The position numbers were made by a program, and so were the translations under genes. Shown one piece after another: positions 6,505 through 12,234 of a stretch of DNA of 12,234 bases. The DNA is taken from assembly GCA_030620005.1 (NCBI GenBank), contig JAUXAJ010000151.1:1-12234 (forward strand), in the 5' to 3' direction. The notes beneath the pieces were generated by a model that worked only from the letters and a program-made list of their open reading frames with translations, was not told the origin of the DNA and did not search any database. Origin of the DNA: Promethearchaeota archaeon (GTDB taxonomy: Archaea > Asgardarchaeota > Lokiarchaeia > Sigynarchaeales > SOKP01). Each line of letters starts with the position of its first letter. The stretch's first letter is position 1.

Positions 6505-7671
6505 ATGTCAGAAAAACCTCAAGTCTTTATCATAAAAACTTCTCCTGAAACCGTGCTCAATGACTATGCCAAGTTAATTAATATGGCTAATTTTCAAGAA
6601 CATTGCCCTAAAGATCAAAAAATCATTATTAAACTAAATCTCAGCTGGTCGAAATTCTTTCCTGCGTGCTCTAGTCCGCCTTGGCAAGTCGAAGGCGTGT
6701 TAAAAGCGATTATTGAAGATGGTTATGACCCTAAAAAGTTATTTTGCGCTGAGAACCGAACTGTTGTTACAAATATCGAAAAAGGATTAAGGGGTAATCG
6801 CTGGAAACCTATTATTGAGAAGTATGGGGTATGGTTCGTCCCACTAACACGAGTGCCATTCGTCCCATATGAGAGTTTAAGAAACAAATTTATTAAGTTT
6901 AAAAATAAGAACCTATTTGCACTAGATTCTAAAATCTTTCCTGAAGGGTTTAGAATCCCAAAATTCTATGCTGGGAAAAATATAATTCATTTGCCCACTT
7001 TTAAAACCCATGGACATACAGGGCAAATTGGTGGCTCGCTGGAGCAAACTGAAAAAGAAATGAAACACGGAGGTATAACATGTGCTATGAAAAATGCATT
7101 CGGAGGGCTTTTAACGAAACGAAGGCATTTCTCCCATCAATACCTGTCAGAAGTGCTCGTGGACCTCTTGATAATCCAAAAACAAATACATCCAGAGATA
7201 TTTGCAGTCGTGGATGGCTCTATAGCTGGAGACGGTGCAGGACCCCGAACTATGATCCCAAAAATTAAGAATTTCTTACTTGCTGGATACGATCAAGTTG
7301 CGGTGGACACTGTGGTGGCAAGGATAATGGGTTTTGAACCATTTAAATTGCCAGCGATAAAGTTAGCGCACGACGAGGGTTTAGGCTGTGGAGATTTCGA
7401 CCAGATAGAAATAATTGGAGAGGATGTTTCTGACACTAATTGGAGATTTCAAGTAAAGCGCAGTTTGGTGATATGGGGAGATCAGATGGTCCGGAAGGGT
7501 TCTTTATCGTTTTTAAATCCGCTGTTGCGAAACAAGCTGTTTTTTGCGTTGCCAATTTTGGGTTCTTTAGTGTATCACGATATGATATGGTATCCTACAA
7601 TTGGAAAGAAACGAGTAAAGGCATTCATGGAAACAGAATGGGGCAAGCTTTTTACCAGATATTCAGAGTAA
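6505..7671 (+). CDS. DUF362 domain-containing protein
   Basis: The 388 residues follow the DUF362 pattern through most of their length: KLNLSW (43-48), then IIHLPTFKTHGHTG (160-173), CAMKNAFGGL (193-202) with RRHFSH (206-211), AVVDGSIAGDGAGPR (234-248), GYDQVAVDTVVARIMGF (261-277) and the GLGCGDFDQIEIIGED segment (292-307). The family is often found with or fused to 4Fe-4S ferredoxin domains and its function is not established. This copy has no CxxCxxC ferredoxin cluster. The C-terminal ~70 residues (about 318-388) hold hydrophobic stretches (SFLNPLL, LFFALPILGSLVY) that might attach to a membrane. Its end converges on the PHP gene with a 57-bp gap. Family assignment is strong; the biochemical role is unknown. 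Confidence 0.92.
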   Translation: MSEKPQVFIIKTSPETVLNDYAKLINMANFQEHCPKDQKIIIKLNLSWSKFFPACSSPPWQVEGVLKAIIEDGYDPKKLFCAENRTVVTNIEKGLRGNRWKPIIEKYGVWFVPLTRVPFVPYESLRNKFIKFKNKNLFALDSKIFPEGFRIPKFYAGKNIIHLPTFKTHGHTGQIGGSLEQTEKEMKHGGITCAMKNAFGGLLTKRRHFSHQYLSEVLVDLLIIQKQIHPEIFAVVDGSIAGDGAGPRTMIPKIKNFLLAGYDQVAVDTVVARIMGFEPFKLPAIKLAHDEGLGCGDFDQIEIIGEDVSDTNWRFQVKRSLVIWGDQMVRKGSLSFLNPLLRNKLFFALPILGSLVYHDMIWYPTIGKKRVKAFMETEWGKLFTRYSE

Positions 7672-7728
7672 GGTTCTTCTATTTTTTTGTTGATTAAATT
7701 GCTAGTAAAAAACTAGATATTTATTTTT
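7672..7728. terminator. Bidirectional terminator region between convergent genes
   Basis: A T7 run at 7682-7688 serves the plus-strand DUF362 gene. For the minus-strand PHP gene, a small inverted repeat CTAGT/ACTAG (7702-7706 and 7712-7716) has a loop of A residues that reads as oligo-T on the minus strand. Convergent gene ends and oligo-T on both strands fit archaeal termination. Confidence 0.4.
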
Positions 7729-8415
7729 CTAAAAATACACTCCTTTCACTATTTTATTGCAAACAGTTCTTACGTGAACTAAAGGAGAAGAAAGTTTGCC
7801 CGCGCTTTTAGATTTTTTAGCTAATAAGCTATTTCTAATGTTTTCAAGAGAATTTTCCGTAATATCTCGAATTATAGTGAAACCAACCCCGATTTCTTTT
7901 TTGGTGTGAGCGTCAGAACCTCCAGTCTCAAAGAGATGATGTTTATTATTAAAATCCATTGCCTTTTTAATGCAACTTTTAAAAATGATCCTTGAATTCA
8001 TTATTTCAATTCCATCGACGTATTTTTCAATTATATTATTATCTAATAATTTTATTTTTAAACGATTATTTCTCAAGAAGTCAAATGGATGAGGGATTAC
8101 GACTAATCCGTTATTATCTTTAATATTTTGGACAATTGTGAAAAAATTCTTATCTTTAACATCAATTTCGTCGCTAATAAAAAGACCTATAACTTCTCCT
8201 ATATTTGTTTTGATTTCCATGCCTGGAATGATTATAATATCCTTGTTTTTATACTTTTTCGCTAAAATTTTGTAGGCTTTTAAATTCCCATGGTCTGTAA
8301 TTGCAAATCCATTTAAACCTTTTTTCTTAGCTTGAATTATTAAATCATCTGGCTTTATTAATGAGTCCTTAGAGTAAACTGTGTGTAGATGCAAGTCTAA
8401 TTTAATTGACGACAA
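7729..8415 (-). CDS. PHP-domain metal-dependent phosphoesterase
   Basis: This 228-residue protein shows the polymerase-and-histidinol-phosphatase metal motifs in order: DLHLHT (H9, H11), YSKDS (D17), ITDHGN (D41, H42), IPGMEI (E67), VIPHPFD (H109) and GGSDAH (D168, H170). Relatives include TrpH/RNase AM-type phosphoesterases and nucleases acting on nucleoside phosphates or RNA 5' ends; the exact substrate is not predictable. The start is TTG at 8415, just before SSIKLDLHLH. It is supported by a GAGGT Shine-Dalgarno-like site (8425-8429) nine bases upstream and an in-frame TGA at 8428-8430. It is the last gene of the protease, prenyltransferase, PHP unit. The final ~30 residues are basic and outside the core fold. 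Confidence 0.92.
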   Translation of the reverse strand: MSSIKLDLHLHTVYSKDSLIKPDDLIIQAKKKGLNGFAITDHGNLKAYKILAKKYKNKDIIIIPGMEIKTNIGEVIGLFISDEIDVKDKNFFTIVQNIKDNNGLVVIPHPFDFLRNNRLKIKLLDNNIIEKYVDGIEIMNSRIIFKSCIKKAMDFNNKHHLFETGGSDAHTKKEIGVGFTIIRDITENSLENIRNSLLAKKSKSAGKLSSPLVHVRTVCNKIVKGVYF

Positions 8416-8424
8416 TCTGTATTT

Positions 8425-8429
8425 ACCTC
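8425..8429 (-). promoter_or_regulatory. Shine-Dalgarno site deciding the TTG start of the PHP gene
   Basis: Reading the minus strand, GAGGT lies nine bases before the TTG at 8415, within the 33-bp gap after the prenyltransferase stop. Most other genes here lack such a site, so this fits translation of an internal operon gene from a polycistronic message. Confidence 0.55.
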
Positions 8430-8448
8430 ATTAAAAGAATTATTGGAA

Positions 8449-9396
8449 TTAATAGTTGAATAAAATTGATAGGATTTCTATTATATCTTGGTAATAAAAA
8501 GTAAACGCAAATATTGCTGCTAATAAAAATCCAGCAATTATTAGTCCTTTATCAAAAAATGCTTTTTCGGTGTTTCGAGCGATTTCTGGTTTAGCCGTAG
8601 TCAAATACATGTATCTCATAATAATATATAGCATGATAGGTCCAGATAAAATGACTAAATATTGATATAAAAAAATTAATTCTTCTGAAAATAAATTAAA
8701 CCGAAAAATAAGATACAATTCAAATGTGATAAAAATGGAAGCTGCAACAACCACATGAAATTGCTCGAGTAATTTTAAAGAATATTGATCGTAGCTTTTT
8801 TTATGCTCCTTGGCTTTTTCTTCTCCTAAATAAAGGAGATCACCTTTCCTTTTGGCGATAACTAAAAACAGAGCGACATCAAAAATGGCTAAAATTAACC
8901 AAGGAGAAATATATACATCGATGAGAAAGCATCCTGCCAAGGCTCGCCATAGATAGACTAAAGACAACACGATAATATCAACAAATGCGTGATCTTTAAA
9001 AATATGATTGTATAACTGCCCTGTAGCTATTATTAATAGTATGGTGATGATAAAATTAAAATTTTGAACAATGAATATCAAAGAAATTGCTACCATCAAT
9101 ACGAGTAAGATTAGTATAACCAAGGCAAAAGCAATTGATATTTCTCCAGAAGCAATAACTTTCTTTTTTAATTTTTCGGGATGCTGTTTATCTTTAGGTA
9201 TATCGATCAAGTCATTGACAATATAGTTAATAGAAGACGCAGAACAGAGTAAAATAAATCCGAAAATGAGAATTGGATACAGTGAAAAATCCAAGATATG
9301 ACCGCTGAAAAACGCGCCTACAAAGATTAAAATGTTTTTATAATACTGCCTTATTCTTATTAAATTAATTATAGCTTTAATTTTCTTACTCAGCAT
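8449..9396 (-). CDS. UbiA-family prenyltransferase, polyprenyl-phosphate phosphoribosyltransferase-like
   Basis: The 315-residue polytopic protein has about eight or nine membrane helices and the UbiA aspartate motif NDLIDIPKD (N61, D62, D65, D69), followed by KQHPEKLKKKVIASGEIS. The sequence RIRQYYKNILIFVGAFFSG (14-32), the HPxK element and WLILAIFDVALFLVIAKRKGDLL (about 165-187) resemble decaprenyl-phosphate phosphoribosyltransferases such as mycobacterial Rv3806c more than quinone or archaeal-lipid UbiA enzymes. Those enzymes move phosphoribose from PRPP onto a polyprenyl phosphate for envelope sugar synthesis. A role in other prenyl transfer (menaquinone, geranylgeranylglyceryl phosphate) cannot be excluded. 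The gene starts at the ATG at 9396, 27 bp after the protease stop, and is followed 33 bp later by the PHP gene. Confidence 0.88.
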   Translation of the reverse strand: MLSKKIKAIINLIRIRQYYKNILIFVGAFFSGHILDFSLYPILIFGFILLCSASSINYIVNDLIDIPKDKQHPEKLKKKVIASGEISIAFALVILILLVLMVAISLIFIVQNFNFIITILLIIATGQLYNHIFKDHAFVDIIVLSLVYLWRALAGCFLIDVYISPWLILAIFDVALFLVIAKRKGDLLYLGEEKAKEHKKSYDQYSLKLLEQFHVVVAASIFITFELYLIFRFNLFSEELIFLYQYLVILSGPIMLYIIMRYMYLTTAKPEIARNTEKAFFDKGLIIAGFLLAAIFAFTFYYQDIIEILSILFNY

Positions 9397-9423
9397 TATG
9401 GTTTTTTAAAAAAGGCATACAAA

Positions 9424-11904
9424 TTAAACTTTATTGAGGCATAAAACTTTCTGGGGATAGAATTTCTTTAAGATTTTATATCCTAAACGGCTTAACACGC
9501 TTGTTTCAGACTTTTTTTGAATCGTTACGGAGTTGTAATCAAACGAAATTAATTCTATTGTATGGTATGGTATTAGTTTTTTTTCTCCAAAAATATTTTT
9601 TACAATTACAAAATTTTCGTCGTTTTTTCCATTAGTAAAACCCACACTGATTGTTTTAATGTATCCAATTTCAAGATTATTTACTGGTTTTTTGAGATAA
9701 ATAGAACTTAGGAGGTGATTATTTAATAGCCAGTTAAGAATATTTGCTTCTGATTTTCGAGAATCTGAATTTTTTCTAGGTGAGAAATAAATGCTTTTTG
9801 GTCGGATGATGATGTCGTTAAGTTTTAATCGTATCAAGTCTTTTACTGAATTTTCATTTGAGGGAGTTAACTCTAATTCGTAGTTGTTTATACTATAAGC
9901 AGGAATAACTTTAACACATTTGAATATTTTTAAATTTCCTTTCATTTTTAAGAATACATCGCGATTATTTAGGCTATTAACAATATCTACAGAATTAGGC
10001 AATCTTGTTTTCTTTATCCGCTTTTTAATTTCATTTTTTTCTTCATCCAAGAAATTATAATATCCCATTTTATTATTTTCGGTAAAATTGATATCATTTA
10101 ACAATAGTGGTGAATTTTTTCGGAGGAAATAAATTTTATCTAATTGTATTTCTGTTTTTTTATAAAGAGAAGCGTTTAGAGAATATTTTTCGTTAGTTTT
10201 TAAATTAGTCACCATATATTGAGTGCTTTCCGTTATATCGTCAAGAAATTGTATTTCTTCTAATTTTCCAATCATCATCTCGTCTGTAATTTTATTTTGA
10301 AATATATAATCCTTTTTAATTTCGAATTTGTAGATTTCTTGCAGTTTTAAGCTTTTTAGTAATTGAGAAATGTTGTCAACATCAAACAAATCTTTAAATT
10401 TTTCATTAGCTATCATTTTAAATGCCTTTCGTGGTTTTTCAAACTTTTGAGCGTATTTTTTTTGTTTTGATTTTTTTAAACATATGAATGGGAGCAGTGC
10501 TTCTTTACCCGGCTTTAACTCATCGCCTAATATAGCAGCGATTCGATGATAAGTAGGAGGATGAGAATTAATAAAATTTCCTAATAGAGAACCTCTTGAA
10601 GGATTTATCATCGAACGATTTATATATGTAGCCGTATCGTAATAATCTAAAAGTTTATTATTTTTAGTGATTTTTTCATCACAGAGCAGCATTGTGTTCA
10701 ATCCTATTTCGCGACCTGTAGCATAAAAACTTTCTAAATTATAGAGTGCTTTAGTAAGCTCGTTGGCGTAACCAGCTTTTCTTGTCATTAAATCTGCTTT
10801 TCCTTCTAATATCCTAACAAATATAAATAGGAAAATATATATTCCAAAATTTAAAAAAATGAAAACAATCATAGGAATTCGAGGATTTCCAAAAGTATAA
10901 TCGTAATAAGTTGCCGGGATGCCAAGGAACATTCGAATTAAAAGATCACCCGTTGAGATGAAAGTTAATATTAACGTGTGGTTTCCTTTTATGTGGGATA
11001 ATTCGTGAGCAACAATACCTTTTAATTCATCTTCGGGAATTTGGTTCATGTCTTCAGCTATGATAGCAATTCTTTTATCAAACACAGCACCGTAAGCCAT
11101 GGCGTTAAGTATGGGGTACTTTCCAAACCCCACTTTTACGTTTGTTTTAATTCCGATATCATTCTTAACATTTTCGACAATATTTAAAATTTTTTTATCG
11201 TCAATACTTTTAATCCCTAATATTTTGTCCAAAATAGGACCTGAAACAAAATAAATTAACCAGTTAACTGCTATCAAGACAAAATATATATACTCCACAA
11301 AATTAAGCGGAGTATATTGATTTACAAGAACTACGCCTAACCACGCTATAATATATAAGAAGAGCGTTAAATACGCAGGGCTCATGAATCTCCAAACCAC
11401 TATGTACTTTCTTCCAAACATTATAAATCCTAAAACTAGAATTATCCAAAAAGAAAAAGAAAAGGCAGTATTTACAAAGATAGGATCTTCTAAATAAAAT
11501 GAAATTAAACCAGCGACAAAGATAATGTTATATGTCACCAAAGAAATTACTAATATTTTGTTTAAGACAGGATATTCCTTCAATTCAAAAATACCAACCC
11601 ATAGATATATTGAAAAAGAACCCATAATCGAAGTCATTAAATCCTTAGTAAAAAAGAAGATTAAGAAGAAGAAAAATGCAATAAAAACAAAATCACTTAA
11701 TTCTGAGCGCCTTCCTACTCTTGCCCAATGAAGAAATTCTTGGGTAGTAATAATATATAAAATAAGTGCTGCCCAAAAACTCCAATCAGTTATTATATCA
11801 TTAATCCAATCTGGCTGGAACAAAATAAATCCTAAAATATAGATTGAACATAGAGTGCCTAATAGATAAATAACGAATAATAAATATCTTTCATGCTTTT
11901 TCAA
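9424..11904 (-). CDS. Large M48-family membrane metalloprotease with C-terminal extension
   Basis: The protein has 826 residues, against roughly 300-450 for HtpX or Ste24. About eight hydrophobic segments fill residues 7-223. A peptidase M48 domain follows, with GIVAHELSHIKGNH (zinc ligands H300 and H304, general base E301), two more membrane segments (about 312-330 and 345-365), then RILEGKADLMTRKAG with E367 as third ligand. NSHPPTYHRIAAI (446-458) is the usual M48 closing motif. From about 470 to the end there is a soluble, beta-rich extension I cannot assign. Its last ~55 residues before the basic tail (743-798) vaguely resemble a PRC-barrel. The start is TTG at 11904, with an in-frame TAA immediately upstream; the nearby ATG is out of frame. 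First gene of the minus-strand unit. Membrane-protein quality control or processing is inferred from the family. Confidence 0.9.
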   Translation of the reverse strand: MKKHERYLLFVIYLLGTLCSIYILGFILFQPDWINDIITDWSFWAALILYIITTQEFLHWARVGRRSELSDFVFIAFFFFLIFFFTKDLMTSIMGSFSIYLWVGIFELKEYPVLNKILVISLVTYNIIFVAGLISFYLEDPIFVNTAFSFSFWIILVLGFIMFGRKYIVVWRFMSPAYLTLFLYIIAWLGVVLVNQYTPLNFVEYIYFVLIAVNWLIYFVSGPILDKILGIKSIDDKKILNIVENVKNDIGIKTNVKVGFGKYPILNAMAYGAVFDKRIAIIAEDMNQIPEDELKGIVAHELSHIKGNHTLILTFISTGDLLIRMFLGIPATYYDYTFGNPRIPMIVFIFLNFGIYIFLFIFVRILEGKADLMTRKAGYANELTKALYNLESFYATGREIGLNTMLLCDEKITKNNKLLDYYDTATYINRSMINPSRGSLLGNFINSHPPTYHRIAAILGDELKPGKEALLPFICLKKSKQKKYAQKFEKPRKAFKMIANEKFKDLFDVDNISQLLKSLKLQEIYKFEIKKDYIFQNKITDEMMIGKLEEIQFLDDITESTQYMVTNLKTNEKYSLNASLYKKTEIQLDKIYFLRKNSPLLLNDINFTENNKMGYYNFLDEEKNEIKKRIKKTRLPNSVDIVNSLNNRDVFLKMKGNLKIFKCVKVIPAYSINNYELELTPSNENSVKDLIRLKLNDIIIRPKSIYFSPRKNSDSRKSEANILNWLLNNHLLSSIYLKKPVNNLEIGYIKTISVGFTNGKNDENFVIVKNIFGEKKLIPYHTIELISFDYNSVTIQKKSETSVLSRLGYKILKKFYPQKVLCLNKV

Positions 11905-11951
11905 TTATAAAACCTTGAGAATTTAACTATTAATTTTTTTTTCAAATTAAA

Positions 11952-11959
11952 GATATAAA
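11952..11959 (-). promoter_or_regulatory. Candidate TATA box for the protease-prenyltransferase-PHP unit
   Basis: On the minus strand this reads TTTATATC, a near-consensus archaeal TATA box, about 50 bp upstream of the TTG at 11904. A start site about 25 bp downstream would give a leader of roughly 25 nt. No other promoter-like element is evident before this three-gene unit. Confidence 0.35.
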
Positions 11960-12017
11960 GTACATCAAATTTTATAATTTTGTTTTTTAGCAACTTAAAG
12001 AAATCCCCTTTAATTAA

Positions 12018-12084
12018 GAAGGAATCATATAATTTACCATGAAAGAAAGCCACGCCCTTCATTCAGGGCGTGGATGATTCTTTT
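12018..12084 (+). ncRNA. IS200/IS605-type end or guide-RNA-like structured remnant
   Basis: A 9-bp perfect stem CCACGCCCT/AGGGCGTGG (12050-12058 and 12065-12073) closes a six-base loop. Immediately outside it, 12018-12028 (GAAGGAATCAT) pairs with 12074-12084 (ATGATTCTTTT) through 11 pairs, two of them G-U, with 21 unpaired bases on the 5' side. The G-U pairs work only in a plus-strand transcript. The arrangement of GC-rich hairpin, short spacer and final TTCA (12083-12086) resembles the right end of archaeal IS605 elements, where the TnpB guide RNA scaffold ends. No tnpA or tnpB frame is present upstream; the adjoining gene is the protease on the opposite strand. It could be a decayed or solo end, or simply a terminator hairpin for the minus-strand gene to its right. 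Confidence 0.4.
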
Positions 12085-12157
12085 CATTTAATTAAACCTA
12101 TTTAAAAATGATCTTAATTGTTCAAAAAATGGGTTCGTGAATGAAACTCTTTTCTCA

Positions 12158-12234
12158 CTATATCACTAAATCGACACGCCCCTTAAATTTATAAATGGGT
12201 ATTTCTTTTTCTTCTATATCAAAAAAATCTCGGC
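12158..12234 (-). CDS. C-terminal fragment of an unidentified gene (runs off right edge)
   Basis: On the minus strand one frame is open from the window edge to a TAG at 12158-12160. It gives 24 residues beginning RDFFDIEEKEIP and ending GRVDLVI. The mixed acidic, hydrophobic and basic pattern reads like a real protein end rather than noise, and the other two minus frames hit stops within seven codons. Nothing in it identifies a family. The hairpin at 12050-12073 lies about 85 bp downstream of its stop. Confidence 0.5.
   Translation of the reverse strand, partial: RDFFDIEEKEIPIYKFKGRVDLVI

Noticed and set aside
7080..7697. Frames of 62 and 85 codons in other frames of the DUF362 gene
   Set aside because: They run inside or over DUF362 coding sequence whose conserved motifs span the region.
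11525..11731. Plus-strand frame of 68 codons opposite the M48 protease
   Set aside because: It is the antisense of a membrane-helix-rich region, with lysine-rich low-complexity content.
12050..12073. Hairpin as the start of a CRISPR repeat or a tRNA arm
   Set aside because: There is no second copy nearby, no spacer pattern, and no cloverleaf can be drawn around it.

Overview
The window is a 12.2-kb piece of a very AT-rich, intron-free, gene-dense prokaryotic genome. Several things point to an archaeon: the RadB-like recombinase fragment at the left edge, the TATA-like elements about 30 bp before some start codons, the near absence of Shine-Dalgarno sites at first genes of units, and the oligo-T tracts after genes. 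The AT richness and gene mix would fit an Asgard/Promethearchaeota (Loki-like) lineage. That placement is inference; there is no marker gene here to settle it.

Left part (1-4044). A RadB-like RecA-family ATPase runs off the left edge on the minus strand. It faces away from a plus-strand protein with an RNase H/RuvC-like fold signature, with start codons only 19-49 bp apart. This looks like a divergent recombination/repair pair. Next come two paralogous multispanning membrane acyltransferases of the HGSNAT/DUF1624 type, transcribed divergently from a gene-free spacer of about 350 bp that carries short tandem repeats.

Centre (4214-7671, all plus strand). There is a TlyA-family rRNA 2'-O-methyltransferase (S4 plus FtsJ-like domain, full K-D-K-E tetrad), an unrecognised 384-residue protein with a nucleotidyltransferase-like DxD motif, and a DUF362 protein. 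The gaps between them (110 and 243 bp) make one tight operon unlikely.

Right part (7729-11904, minus strand). A compact three-gene unit runs M48 membrane metalloprotease, then UbiA-family prenyltransferase (most like polyprenyl-phosphate phosphoribosyltransferases), then PHP-domain phosphoesterase, with gaps of 27 and 33 bp. The protease is unusually large: about eight membrane segments before HExxH and about 350 residues of beta-rich tail with no recognisable family.

Right edge. A 9-bp GC-rich hairpin nested in a second pairing arm resembles the 3' end of an IS200/IS605 (TnpB-type) element or its guide RNA, but no transposase or TnpB gene is in view. The last 75 bases hold the C-terminus of an unidentified minus-strand gene.

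No rRNA, tRNA, CRISPR array or intact mobile element was found.
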